The notes under the pieces were generated by a model. It searched no databases and was not told where the DNA came from. It saw only the letters and a program-made list of their open reading frames with translations. A DNA stretch of 64,000 bases, from positions 1-64,000 of the forward strand of contig LQPB01000076.1 in NCBI GenBank assembly GCA_002102225.1, in the 5' to 3' direction. The stretch comes from Mycobacterium interjectum (lineage in GTDB: Bacteria; Actinomycetota; Actinomycetes; Mycobacteriales; Mycobacteriaceae). The stretch's first letter is position 1, and the number at the start of each line of letters is the position of its first letter. The position numbers and the translations under genes are program-made. Positions 35,917 through 44,048 of the stretch are shown piece after piece.

Positions 35917-36080
35917 AGCGGGTCGCGCCGGTGCGGCGTCAAGGACGTCGGCTCGGCCGGTGGGCCGTCATTTTGGCGGCGAGCAGCTCACCCACTATCC
36001 TGATAGGCAATCGTCGCACGTTCGGCCCGACCGGCCACGCCGCGCGGCATACCCCCCGACCCGAGGAGTTAGGCCCGACC

Positions 36081-36254
36081 ATGGCCGTACCCAAGCGCAG
36101 GATGTCGCGCGCGAACACCCGAAGCCGTCGCGCGCAGTGGAAGGCCACGAAGACCGAGCTCGTCGGCGTGACGGTGGCAGGCCAGAAGCACAAGGTGCCC
36201 CGCCGGCTGCTCAAGGCGGCCCGCCTCGGTCTGATCGATCTCGACCGGCGTTAG
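36081..36254 (+). CDS. rpmF: 50S ribosomal protein L32, zinc-independent (Cys-less) form
   Basis: 57 residues, [17 protein letters not shown]-terminus and [18 protein letters not shown]-terminus, typical L32. There is no cysteine, so this is the C-minus type that does not bind zinc. In other bacteria C-minus ribosomal proteins are Zur-repressed; I see no recognisable Zur box. A short dyad CTATC-CT-GATAG sits near 35996 in the leader. The PE_PGRS genes I recall around M. tuberculosis rpmF are absent. Confidence 0.93.
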   Translation: MAVPKRRMSRANTRSRRAQWKATKTELVGVTVAGQKHKVPRRLLKAARLGLIDLDRR

Positions 36255-36325
36255 CCACCCCCGCAGCGGGCCGTGCCGGCCCGCATCGGCGTCGGGCACA
36301 GATCTCGGGAAATACGCGGCGCGCC

Positions 36326-36344
36326 TCTCAGGCGGCTCTCAGGC
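36326..36344 (+). promoter_or_regulatory. MprA box upstream of mprA
   Basis: Two identical 8-base repeats TCTCAGGC separated by 3 bases (19 bp in all), 15 bases before the mprA ATG. This matches the published MprA-box layout of two 8-bp direct repeats with a 3-base spacer, so mprA is probably autoregulated. Confidence 0.8.
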
Positions 36345-36359
36345 GCTAGGACGAAACTA

Positions 36360-37052
36360 ATGGCCGTGCGCATACTTGTCGTCGACGACGATCGCGCGGT
36401 CCGCGAGTCACTGCGCCGGTCGCTTTCGTTCAACGGGTACTCGGTCGAGCTCGCCCATGACGGGCTCGAGGCCCTGGACATGATCGCCAGCGACCGGCCC
36501 GACGCGCTCGTCCTGGATGTGATGATGCCGCGCCTGGACGGCCTCGAGGTGTGCCGCCAGCTGCGCAGCACTGGCGACGACCTGCCAATCCTGGTGCTGA
36601 CCGCCCGCGATTCGGTGTCCGAGCGGGTCGCCGGGCTGGACGCCGGCGCCGACGACTACCTGCCCAAGCCGTTCGCGCTCGAAGAGCTGTTGGCCCGGAT
36701 GCGGGCGTTGCTGCGGCGCACCAAGCCCGACGACGACGCCGAGTCGGTGGCGATGAGTTTCTCCGACCTGAGCCTGGACCCGGTGACGCGCGAGGTCACC
36801 CGCGGTCAGCGCCCGATCAGCTTGACCCGCACCGAGTTCGCGCTCCTGGAAATGCTGATCGCCAACCCCCGCCGGGTGCTGACCCGCAGCCGCATCCTCG
36901 AGGAGGTGTGGGGATTCGACTTTCCCACCTCGGGCAACGCGCTGGAGGTCTACGTCGGCTACCTGCGTCGCAAGACCGAGGCCGAAGGTGAGCCGCGACT
37001 GATCCACACGGTGCGCGGGGTCGGCTATGTCCTTCGGGAGACCCCGCCCTGA
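36360..37052 (+). CDS. mprA: Envelope-stress response regulator MprA
   Basis: 230 residues, OmpR/PhoB type. Receiver domain 1-120 with the acidic pocket VVDDD (9-11), phospho-acceptor Asp at 53 in LVLDVMMPR, Thr in VLTARDS and Lys in YLPKPF. The winged-helix DNA-binding domain spans about 135-230 with [12 protein letters not shown] and [14 protein letters not shown]. Near-identical to the M. tuberculosis protein (Rv0981), a regulator of persistence, sigE and sigB. The ATG at 36360 is chosen by that N-terminus and the MprA box just upstream. Its TGA shares a base with the mprB ATG (TGATG). Confidence 0.97.
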   Translation: MAVRILVVDDDRAVRESLRRSLSFNGYSVELAHDGLEALDMIASDRPDALVLDVMMPRLDGLEVCRQLRSTGDDLPILVLTARDSVSERVAGLDAGADDYLPKPFALEELLARMRALLRRTKPDDDAESVAMSFSDLSLDPVTREVTRGQRPISLTRTEFALLEMLIANPRRVLTRSRILEEVWGFDFPTSGNALEVYVGYLRRKTEAEGEPRLIHTVRGVGYVLRETPP

Positions 37053-38599
37053 TGATCCGGTTGCAGCGGCACCGGCGCGCACCGCTTCGAGCCACCAGCT
37101 CGCTGTCCCTGCGGTGGCGGGTGATGCTGCTGGCGATGTCGATGGTGGCGATGGTCGTCGTGTTGATGTCCTTCGCCGTCTACGCGGTGATTTCGGCCGC
37201 GCTCTACAGCGACATCGACAACCAGTTGCAGAGCCGGGCGCAACTGCTGATCGCCAGCGGTTCGCTGGCCGCGGACCCGGGGAAGGCCATCGAGGGCACC
37301 GCCTACTCCGACGTCAACGCCATGCTGGTGAACCCGGGCCACTCCAGCTACAGCGCCAACCAGCCCGGCCAGATGCTGCCCGTCGGCGCCACCGAGAAGG
37401 CCGTCATCAGCGGCGATTTGTTCATGTCGCGTCGCACGGCGTCGGATCAGCGAATACTGGCCATCCACCTGCCCAACGGCAGCTCGTTGCTGATCTCCAA
37501 GAGCCTCAAGCCCACCGAGGCGGTCATGACCAAGTTGCGCTGGGTGCTGCTCATCGTCGGCGGCATCGGCGTCGCGGTGGCCGCGGTGGCCGGCGGAATG
37601 GTCACCCGGGCGGGGTTGCGGCCGGTGGCCCGCCTTACCCAGGCCGCCGAACGGGTGGCGCGCACCGACGACCTGCGCCCCATCCCGGTGTTCGGCAGCG
37701 ACGAATTGGCAAGGCTCACCGAGGCTTTCAACTTGATGCTGCGGGCGTTGGCCGAGTCCCGGGAGCGCCAGGCGCGGTTGGTCACCGACGCCGGACACGA
37801 ACTGCGCACTCCGCTGACGTCGCTGCGCACCAACGTCGAACTCTTGATGGCCTCGATGGAGCCCGGGGCGCCGCGGCTGCCCGAACAGGAGATGGTGGAC
37901 CTGCGCGCCGACGTGCTGGCGCAAATCGAGGAATTGTCCACGCTGGTGGGCGATTTGGTGGATCTCACGCGCGACGACGCCGGTCAAGTCGTGCACGAGA
38001 CGGTCGACATGCCCGAGGTGATCGATCGGAGCTTGGAGCGAGTGAGGCGGCGGCGCAACGACATTCACTTCGACGTCGACGTGATCCCCTGGCAGGTCTA
38101 CGGCGACGCCGCCGGGCTTTCGCGCGCCGTGCTGAACCTGATGGACAACGCGGCCAAGTGGAGCCCGCCGGGCGCTCACGTCGGCATCACGATGCGCCAA
38201 CTCGACGCCACGCACGCCGAGTTGGTGGTGTCCGACCATGGCCCCGGCATCCCACTGCACGAACGCCGCCTGGTGTTCGAGCGCTTCTACCGGTCGACGA
38301 CGGCGCGGGCGATGCCGGGTTCGGGGCTCGGACTGGCGATCGTCAAAAAGGTGGTGCTCAACCACGGTGGGCTGCTTCGGGTCGAGGACACCGTGCCGGG
38401 GGGCCAGCCGCCGGGCACCTCCATCTATGTGCTGCTTCCGGGCCGCCGGGGTCCGGCCCAGACGTCCGTGGCCGACACCGACGTGCTGACGACGGATAAC
38501 GAAACCGACCCGTATGTGCCCGTGACGGACCGCGCGGCGAACTCTCGGGATTCGGCGAACGTTATCTCAGTGGACTCTCAGTCCGCGCGGGCAAGGTAG
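37052..38599 (+). CDS. mprB: Sensor histidine kinase MprB
   Basis: 515 residues. Two transmembrane segments, near 28-50 and 165-185, flank an extracytoplasmic sensor loop; HAMP follows. The HisKA box TDAGHELRTPLTSL places the phospho-His at residue 249, the same number as in M. tuberculosis MprB. ATPase boxes are N (LMDNAAKW), G1 (DHGPGIP) and G2 (GSGLGLAIVKK). It autophosphorylates on envelope stress, with DnaK bound to the loop as the reported restraint, and phosphorylates MprA. The 3' end (38565-38583) contains a second MprA-box-like repeat placed for control of pepD. Confidence 0.97.
   Translation: MIRLQRHRRAPLRATSSLSLRWRVMLLAMSMVAMVVVLMSFAVYAVISAALYSDIDNQLQSRAQLLIASGSLAADPGKAIEGTAYSDVNAMLVNPGHSSYSANQPGQMLPVGATEKAVISGDLFMSRRTASDQRILAIHLPNGSSLLISKSLKPTEAVMTKLRWVLLIVGGIGVAVAAVAGGMVTRAGLRPVARLTQAAERVARTDDLRPIPVFGSDELARLTEAFNLMLRALAESRERQARLVTDAGHELRTPLTSLRTNVELLMASMEPGAPRLPEQEMVDLRADVLAQIEELSTLVGDLVDLTRDDAGQVVHETVDMPEVIDRSLERVRRRRNDIHFDVDVIPWQVYGDAAGLSRAVLNLMDNAAKWSPPGAHVGITMRQLDATHAELVVSDHGPGIPLHERRLVFERFYRSTTARAMPGSGLGLAIVKKVVLNHGGLLRVEDTVPGGQPPGTSIYVLLPGRRGPAQTSVADTDVLTTDNETDPYVPVTDRAANSRDSANVISVDSQSARAR
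38565..38583 (+). promoter_or_regulatory. MprA-box-like direct repeat upstream of pepD
   Basis: TCTCAGTG and TCTCAGTC separated by exactly 3 bases (19 bp), inside the last codons of mprB and 90 bases before the pepD start. Same geometry and core as the mprA site, so pepD likely has its own MprA-controlled promoter. Confidence 0.7.
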
Positions 38600-38672
38600 G
38601 TCTGCAGCTAGTGTTGGACTCGAGCGAAGTCGAGCCCAAAAAGCCGGAATATAGGAAGAGCGACGTAGCGAC

Positions 38673-40142
38673 ATGACGAATGACCCGAGGTATTCGCCAC
38701 CGCCGCAGCAGCCGGGATACCGTACCGGGCCTGATCAGCCTGTGCCCCCCGCGTATGCGCAGGGGCGCCAGCAGCCGTACAACCCTCAGTACGACTGGCG
38801 CTATCAGCGGCCGGCCCAGCCCTCGCAGCCCGCGCAGACGAGCCAGTACCGGCGGCCCTACGAGCCCTACGAGCCCTTCAGTGGCACCGGGCCGGGCCGG
38901 ATACCCGGCGGAACCGGACCGGGTCCCGTGCCCGGGGGAACCGGGACGGGCCCCATCCACATGCTGCCGCCGATGCCGCCGGGTCCCGTGCCCCAGAAGC
39001 GTTCTCGCGCAGGCCTTTTGACGGCGGGCGCGCTGGCCATCGCGGTCGTGTCGGCCGGTATCGGCGGCGCCGCGGCAACGGCCGTCGAGCTGGGCACCCA
39101 CTCCGCGACCAGCAACGGCCGCGGGATAATTCCGGGGGCCGCTCCCAGCGTTCCGGCCGCGAACATGCCGCCGGGCACCGTCGAACAGGTGGCCGCCAAG
39201 GTGGTGCCCAGCGTGGTCATGTTGGAGACCGACCTGGGCCGCCAGTCCGAAGAAGGTTCCGGCATCGTGCTATCGACCGATGGGCTGATCCTGACCAACA
39301 ACCACGTGATCGCGGCGGCGGCGACCAAGCCCGGCGGCCCGGGTGGGCCCGGCGGGCCGGGCGGGCCGGCCGGTCCGCCACCGAAAACGACGGTGACCTT
39401 CTCCGACGGCCGTACCGCGCCGTTCACCGTGGTCGGCGCCGACCCCACCAGCGATATCGCCGTGATCCGTGTGCAGGGGGTGTCCGGGCTGAACCCCATC
39501 ACGCTGGGCTCCTCGTCGGATCTGCGCGTGGGGCAGCCGGTGGTGGCGATCGGTTCGCCGCTGGGCCTGTCGGGCACGGTGACCACCGGAATCATCAGCG
39601 CGATGAACCGGCCGGTGTCCACCACCGGCGAGTCGGGGAACCAGAACACCGTGCTGGACGCGATTCAGACCGATGCCGCGATCAACCCGGGTAACTCCGG
39701 TGGCGCGCTGGTGAACATGAGCGGCCAGTTGGTGGGCGTCAACTCCGCGATCGCCACCCTGGGCGCCGACTCGCCGGACGCGCAGAGCGGCTCGATCGGC
39801 CTGGGCTTCGCGATTCCCGTCGACCAGGCCAAGCGCATCGCCGACGAGTTGATCGCGACCGGCAAGGCGACGCACGCCTCGCTCGGCGTGCAGGTGACCA
39901 GCGACAAGGGCACCCCGGGCGCCAAGGTCGTCGACGTCGTGCCGAACGGCGCGGCGGCGAGCGCCGGAGTGCCCAAGGGAGTCGTCGTCACCAAGGTCGA
40001 CGATCGCCCGATCAACAGCGCCGACGCGCTGGTGGCGGCGGTCCGCTCGAAAGCGCCCGGTGACAAGGTGTCGCTGACGTTCCAGGATCCCGGCGGGGGA
40101 AGCCGCACCGTGCAGGTGACCCTGGGTAAGGCGGATCAGTGA
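38673..40142 (+). CDS. pepD: HtrA-like serine protease/chaperone PepD
   Basis: 489 residues. A Pro/Gln/Gly-rich cytoplasmic N-terminus of about 110 residues, one transmembrane segment near 115-135, a trypsin-like domain with triad His211 (TNNHVI), Asp261 (SDIAVI) and Ser342 (NPGNSGGAL), and a C-terminal PDZ domain from about 395. Degrades or refolds proteins in the periplasm-like space and feeds back on MprB signalling in M. tuberculosis (Rv0983). A loop after the His carries four Gly-Gly-Pro units. The stop overlaps the moaB2 ATG (TGATG). Confidence 0.96.
   Translation: MTNDPRYSPPPQQPGYRTGPDQPVPPAYAQGRQQPYNPQYDWRYQRPAQPSQPAQTSQYRRPYEPYEPFSGTGPGRIPGGTGPGPVPGGTGTGPIHMLPPMPPGPVPQKRSRAGLLTAGALAIAVVSAGIGGAAATAVELGTHSATSNGRGIIPGAAPSVPAANMPPGTVEQVAAKVVPSVVMLETDLGRQSEEGSGIVLSTDGLILTNNHVIAAAATKPGGPGGPGGPGGPAGPPPKTTVTFSDGRTAPFTVVGADPTSDIAVIRVQGVSGLNPITLGSSSDLRVGQPVVAIGSPLGLSGTVTTGIISAMNRPVSTTGESGNQNTVLDAIQTDAAINPGNSGGALVNMSGQLVGVNSAIATLGADSPDAQSGSIGLGFAIPVDQAKRIADELIATGKATHASLGVQVTSDKGTPGAKVVDVVPNGAAASAGVPKGVVVTKVDDRPINSADALVAAVRSKAPGDKVSLTFQDPGGGSRTVQVTLGKADQ
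39333..39368 (+). repeat. Coding 9-bp tandem repeat (Gly-Gly-Pro x4) in pepD
   Basis: Four consecutive 9-base units encode Gly-Gly-Pro in a surface loop between the catalytic His and Asp of PepD. Likely flexible and potentially length-variable. Confidence 0.8.
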
Positions 40143-40699
40143 TGCGAGTCGAAGAGCCCTCGGCGGCGGGATTGTCGGACCTCGGATATACGGTTGCACC
40201 CATGGAAACGGGTGCCGAGTTGGTAGTCGGCCGGGCGCTGGTCGTGGTGGTCGACGATCGCACTGCGCATGGGGACGAGGACCACAGCGGGCCGCTGGTC
40301 ACCGAGCTGTTGACCGAGGCGGGGTTTGTGGTCGACGGCGTGGTGGCGGTCGCGGCGGACGAGGTCGAAATTCGCAACGCGCTCAACACCGCGGTGATCG
40401 GCGGGGTGGACCTGGTGGTCTCGGTCGGCGGGACGGGCGTCACCCCACGCGACGTCACGCCGGAGGCCACCCGCGAGATCCTGGATCGGGAAATCCTGGG
40501 CATCGCCGAGGCCGTCCGCGCCTCGGGGCTGTCCGCGGGCATCATCGACGCCGGGTTGTCGCGCGGCCTGGCCGGGGTGTCGGGCAGCACGCTGGTGGTC
40601 AACCTCGCCGGCTCCCGTTACGCGGTGCGCGACGGGATGGCGACGCTGAATCCGCTTGCCGCCCAGATCATCGGGCAGCTGTCCAGCCTCGAGATCTAG
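40142..40699 (+). CDS. moaB2: Molybdopterin adenylyltransferase-like protein MoaB2
   Basis: 185 residues, MogA/MoaB fold. After a 25-residue N-terminal extension come LVVVVDDRTAHGDEDHSGPLVTEL near 32, the GGTGVTPRDVTPEA signature near 100 for molybdopterin binding, and SRGLAGVSGSTLVVNLAGS near 140. Would adenylylate molybdopterin, but its position after pepD has led to the report that M. tuberculosis MoaB2 binds SigE pathway components, so a regulatory role is possible. Start is the ATG inside the pepD stop; a GTG one codon earlier is the alternative. Corresponds to Rv0984. Confidence 0.93.
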   Translation: MRVEEPSAAGLSDLGYTVAPMETGAELVVGRALVVVVDDRTAHGDEDHSGPLVTELLTEAGFVVDGVVAVAADEVEIRNALNTAVIGGVDLVVSVGGTGVTPRDVTPEATREILDREILGIAEAVRASGLSAGIIDAGLSRGLAGVSGSTLVVNLAGSRYAVRDGMATLNPLAAQIIGQLSSLEI

Positions 40700-40706
40700 G
40701 CGCGCC

Positions 40707-41171
40707 TCACTGCGATTCGGCGTCCGCGCGGGGCCCGTGGTCCGGTGGCGGCTTCGTTGCGACCGTTCCGCCGTGCCGGCCGGACGAATCCCCGTTAGTG
40801 GTTTGCGACAGCAGGTCGCGGATCTCGGTGAGCAGCACGATCTGCGCGTCGTCGGCCTGCTCGACCTCGCCGCGCTTGCGCAGCGTCGTGTAGGGCAGCA
40901 CGACCAGGAAGTACACCACCGCGGCGATGATGATGAAGTTGATGGCGGCCGACAGGACGTTGTTCAGGTCGATGGTCTGGCCGCCGCCGATGCTGATGCG
41001 CAGGACACCGAGATCGGACTTCTCGTTGACCCCGATCCGGTTGATCAGCGGCTTGATGATGCTGTCGGTGAACTGCGTGACCAGCGCGGTGAACGCGGTA
41101 CCGATGACCACCGCGGTCGACAGGTCGATGATGTTGCCCCGTGAGAGAAACTCCTTGAACCCTTTGAGCAT
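40707..41171 (-). CDS. mscL: Large-conductance mechanosensitive channel MscL
   Basis: 154 residues. The N-terminal [31 protein letters not shown] forms the amphipathic helix and pore helix TM1; TM2 is [17 protein letters not shown] near 70-87; the charged C-terminal bundle contains [27 protein letters not shown]. The extracellular loop lies between. Opens under membrane tension to release osmolytes. AGAAAGGACC precedes the ATG. Corresponds to Rv0985c. The adhesin-type ABC transporter and grcC2 genes that follow in M. tuberculosis are not here. Confidence 0.97.
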   Translation of the reverse strand: MLKGFKEFLSRGNIIDLSTAVVIGTAFTALVTQFTDSIIKPLINRIGVNEKSDLGVLRISIGGGQTIDLNNVLSAAINFIIIAAVVYFLVVLPYTTLRKRGEVEQADDAQIVLLTEIRDLLSQTTNGDSSGRHGGTVATKPPPDHGPRADAESQ

Positions 41172-41236
41172 GGGCAGGTCCTTTCTGGACTGGACAGAGT
41201 TTGCTATCGATCACGTGCCCAACAGCTGGCAGGTGC

Positions 41237-41920
41237 TCAATGCAGGGTCAGCGTTACCGACTGACCCAGCGCCGTACCCGCCACCGTGTTCGCCACGCGA
41301 GCCGGCAGCGCAACCAACACTACGCGGTCGCTATCGGCAGCCTGGACCTTCTGTTTGGGCGAAACAAGCACGACAACGGCGTCAGTTGCTACCACTTTGG
41401 TCACGGCCGGGGCCCCCGTCGCCGGGGCGTCGGCGGCCGGGGCGGCCAGCACGTCCACCACATCCCCGACCCGGAGCAGGTCGATCAGGGCGCCGTCGGC
41501 CAGGTGCAGCGGCACGATCCGGGCGCCGGGCCCGGCCTTCGATCCGATCGCGGCCTCGGCCAGCCGGCTCCCGAGTAGCCGGACGTCGGTAAGCACCTCG
41601 CCGCGCCTGGTGGGTCCGGCCAGCATCGACCCGGCGACCGTCGCCACGTCACGCTGTGAGCCGTCGGGAATAGTTGTGGCCGAACGCTTTTCGAGCCGCA
41701 CGTCGTCTGCGTTCAGCGCCGCACCCGGGCGCAGGTCGCGCGCCGCCACCACCACCTCGATGTCATCGCCGTGGGGGTCCGAGCGCAGCGTCGCTACGCC
41801 GGCCAGCACGACGAGCCCGCCCGCGGCCACTCGCCGGGCCAGCACCGTGCGAGTCCAGTCGGGGCGCAGCGATGTCGAGATGCGCCCGAACAGGCTTGGG
41901 TTCAGCGAAGATTCGCCCAC
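41237..41920 (-). CDS. SAF-domain (FlgA/CpaB-like) protein, membrane-anchored
   Basis: 227 residues. A basic N-terminus (RPDWTRTVLARR) and one hydrophobic helix near 30-45 suggest an anchored, exported protein. The SAF domain follows: VVVAARDLRPGAALNADDVRLEKR near 55-80 and GEVLTDVRLLG near 105, as in RcpC/CpaB pilus-assembly proteins, but no pilus genes are nearby. The rest has beta-rich segments with an Ala/Pro linker. Corresponds to Rv0990c, function unknown. GTG start at 41920. Confidence 0.8.
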   Translation of the reverse strand: MGESSLNPSLFGRISTSLRPDWTRTVLARRVAAGGLVVLAGVATLRSDPHGDDIEVVVAARDLRPGAALNADDVRLEKRSATTIPDGSQRDVATVAGSMLAGPTRRGEVLTDVRLLGSRLAEAAIGSKAGPGARIVPLHLADGALIDLLRVGDVVDVLAAPAADAPATGAPAVTKVVATDAVVVLVSPKQKVQAADSDRVVLVALPARVANTVAGTALGQSVTLTLH

Positions 41921-41985
41921 GCGGCAACGGTAAGCGCGGCGGGTTGCCGGCGAAGCCGGTCAGGAATTGCCTTGTGGATAACCGC

Positions 41986-42324
41986 TTAGCTCGAGGCGGC
42001 CGCGGTGGCCGGAGCCGCGCCGCTGGTCGACTTCTCGCTCGAGGCGCTCTTGTCGCCGGACGCGCTCTTCTCGGTGGACCCGGTCTTTTCGCTCGACCCG
42101 GTGTCGCCGGACGATCCGTTGGTCGAACTCTTCGACTTCTTGCCGTCCGAGCGGCTGTCGGTGCGGTAGAAGCCGCTGCCCTTGAACACGACGCCGACGG
42201 AATTGAACAACTTGCGCAGCCGGCCGGAGCACTTCTCGCACGTGGTCAGCGCGTCGTCGGTGAAGGCCTGGACAGCGTCGAAACGGTCGCCGCACTCGGT
42301 GCACGCGTAGCTGTAAGTCGGCAC
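41986..42324 (-). CDS. FmdB-type zinc-ribbon protein; redox-regulated chaperone Ruc homologue
   Basis: 112 residues. The first 55 residues are a zinc ribbon: TYSYACTECGDRFD and TTCEKCSGRLRKLF give Cys-x2-Cys ... Cys-x2-Cys. The remaining 55 residues are Ser/Lys/Gly-rich and should be disordered. This is the architecture of M. tuberculosis Rv0991c, described as an oxidation-activated chaperone that works with DnaK. A CIRCE element 28 bases before the start puts it under HrcA heat-shock control together with GroES/GroEL. Start ATG 42324. Confidence 0.9.
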   Translation of the reverse strand: MPTYSYACTECGDRFDAVQAFTDDALTTCEKCSGRLRKLFNSVGVVFKGSGFYRTDSRSDGKKSKSSTNGSSGDTGSSEKTGSTEKSASGDKSASSEKSTSGAAPATAAASS

Positions 42325-42352
42325 AAAAACCTCCGAATCGTCTCGGGCTGCA

Positions 42353-42379
42353 TTAGCACTCTACCGTGTCAAGTGCTAG
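42353..42379 (-). promoter_or_regulatory. CIRCE element (HrcA operator)
   Basis: TTAGCACTC, 9 bases, AAGTGCTAG: the left arm is an exact CIRCE half-site and the right arm differs from GAGTGCTAA only at its two outer bases. Located just upstream of the FmdB-type chaperone gene. I recall Rv0991c being in the M. tuberculosis HrcA regulon. Confidence 0.85.
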
Positions 42380-42398
42380 AACCGCCACGTGATCGCGA

Positions 42399-43004
42399 TC
42401 ATTCCCGGCCGCCGAGAGCGATCAGGCCCCGGTTGGGGGTGAGCGCGTGCGTCATCGGCACGTCGTGCGGTTCGGTGGGCAGCTCGGCCACGAATTCGGC
42501 GTCGCGCACCACCGCGATGAGGCGGGCGCGGGGGTTGCGCCCGACCAGCGAGCGGTCATAAAAGCCGCGCCCGCGGCCCAGCCGCACGCCCCGGCGGTCG
42601 ACCGCCAGCGCCGGCACCAGCACGAGACCCGCCTCGACCAGGGCCGTCTCCGGCAGCAGCGGCTCGGGCGGCTCGAACAGCCCCCACGGGCCGGGGACGA
42701 GTGCGCCGGGCCGGTATTCACCCCAGCGCAGCGGCAGGGGATCCTCGCTGGCCGTGGTGCGCGCGACCGGCAGCAGCACCCGCGCGGACCGGCGCAGCAA
42801 CATGTCCAGCAGCTCGGGCGAACCCGGCTCGGTGCCCACCGGCACGTAGGCGCACACCGTGATCCCGCCGGTGATCTGCGGCTCCAACTGGTCACTGAGC
42901 AGGCGCGCCTCGGCGGCGCGAACGTCGTCGGCAACGCAACGTCGCGCCGCCAGCAGCTGCCGGCGCAACGTGTCCTTGCTTCCGGTTTCCACGTCCTCAA
43001 CCAT
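42399..43004 (-). CDS. 5-formyltetrahydrofolate cyclo-ligase
   Basis: 201 residues. Converts 5-formyl-THF to 5,10-methenyl-THF using ATP. Recognisable family segments are KDTLRRQLLAARR near residue 10 (substrate and phosphate contact), VCAYVPVGTEPGSPELL near 50, and the C-terminal LVPALAVDRRGVRLGRGRGFYDRSL near 130-155, which holds the ATP-binding RGxGYYD-like motif. Downstream genes are a SAF protein and chaperone under separate control. Divergent from galU across 65 bases. Corresponds to Rv0992c. Confidence 0.92.
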   Translation of the reverse strand: MVEDVETGSKDTLRRQLLAARRCVADDVRAAEARLLSDQLEPQITGGITVCAYVPVGTEPGSPELLDMLLRRSARVLLPVARTTASEDPLPLRWGEYRPGALVPGPWGLFEPPEPLLPETALVEAGLVLVPALAVDRRGVRLGRGRGFYDRSLVGRNPRARLIAVVRDAEFVAELPTEPHDVPMTHALTPNRGLIALGGRE

Positions 43005-43056
43005 GACAGGCCCGAATTTGGCGCCGCCAGACGGCGTCGGCGCACCTGACGGGGAT

Positions 43057-43062
43057 TATCGT
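43057..43062 (+). promoter_or_regulatory. Leaderless -10 element of galU
   Basis: TATCGT, then 7 bases, then ATG at 43070. Confidence 0.55.
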
Positions 43063-43069
43063 TTGAACA

Positions 43070-43981
43070 ATGTCACGCCCAGAAGTTCCGGTCCCCTTTA
43101 CGGCGATCGTTCCCGCGGCCGGCCTGGGCACGCGTTTCCTGCCCGTGACCAAGACGGTCCCCAAGGAGCTGCTGCCGGTCGTCGACACGCCGGGTATCGA
43201 GCTGGTCGCTGCGGAGGCCGCCGACGCCGGCGCGGAACGCCTGGTGATCGTCACCTCCGAGGGCAAGGACGGGGTCGTCGCGCATTTCGTCGAGGACCTG
43301 GTGTTGGAGGGCACGCTCGAGGCACGCGGCAAGAAGGCGATGCTCGATAAGGTGCGCCGCGCGCCGCAGCTGATCAAGGTCGAGTCCGTCGTGCAGGCCG
43401 AACCGCTCGGACTGGGCCACGCCATCAGCTGCGTCGAACCCACGCTGGCGGCCGACGAGGACGCCGTCATGGTGCTGCTGCCCGACGACCTGGTGTTGCC
43501 GACGGGCGTCTTGGAGACGATGGCCAAGGTGCGGGCCGACCACGGCGGCACGGTGCTGTGCGCGATCGAGGTGACAGCCGAAGAGATCAGCGCTTACGGC
43601 GTTTTCGACGTCGAGCCGGTCCCCGGCGACGACAACCCCGACGTCCTGAGGGTCAAGGGCATGGTCGAAAAGCCCAAGGCTGACGACGCCCCGTCGATGT
43701 ATGCCGCGGCCGGCCGCTACGTGCTGGACCGCGCCATCTTCGACGCGTTGCGCCGCATCGACCGGGGGGCAGGCGGCGAAGTGCAGCTCACCGACGGCAT
43801 CGCGCTGCTGATCGAAGAGGGCCGCCCGGTTCATGTCGTCGTGCATCGCGGATCTCGACACGACTTGGGAAATCCCGGCGGCTACCTGAAGGCTGCGGTT
43901 GACTTTGCATTGGATCGTGACGACTATGGCCCGGATTTGCGGCGATGGTTGGTGGCGCGATTGGGCCTGACCGAGAACTAG
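43070..43981 (+). CDS. galU: UTP-glucose-1-phosphate uridylyltransferase
   Basis: 303 residues. Makes UDP-glucose from UTP and glucose-1-phosphate for trehalose, glycan and envelope precursors. The nucleotide-binding loop AAGLGTRFLPVTKTVPKELLPVVD is near residues 12-36; GLGHAISCVEP near 118, LPDDLVLP near 140, VEKPK near 200 and RHDLGNPGGYLKA near 265 complete the active site. ATG at 43070 is supported by the leaderless -10. Likely leads an operon with moeA1, rimJ and possibly glpR. Corresponds to Rv0993. Confidence 0.95.
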   Translation: MSRPEVPVPFTAIVPAAGLGTRFLPVTKTVPKELLPVVDTPGIELVAAEAADAGAERLVIVTSEGKDGVVAHFVEDLVLEGTLEARGKKAMLDKVRRAPQLIKVESVVQAEPLGLGHAISCVEPTLAADEDAVMVLLPDDLVLPTGVLETMAKVRADHGGTVLCAIEVTAEEISAYGVFDVEPVPGDDNPDVLRVKGMVEKPKADDAPSMYAAAGRYVLDRAIFDALRRIDRGAGGEVQLTDGIALLIEEGRPVHVVVHRGSRHDLGNPGGYLKAAVDFALDRDDYGPDLRRWLVARLGLTEN

Positions 43982-44048
43982 CCGGGCGACAACGCCGGGC
44001 CGGCGGGACAAGGCGGGCCGAAAGGTCTCGACGGCAGAGAGGCACGCT

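Noticed and set aside
35990-36010. Dyad before rpmF considered as a Zur box
   Set aside because: The sequence CTATC-CT-GATAG does not resemble the AT-rich mycobacterial Zur consensus; Cys-less L32 alone is not enough to infer zinc control.
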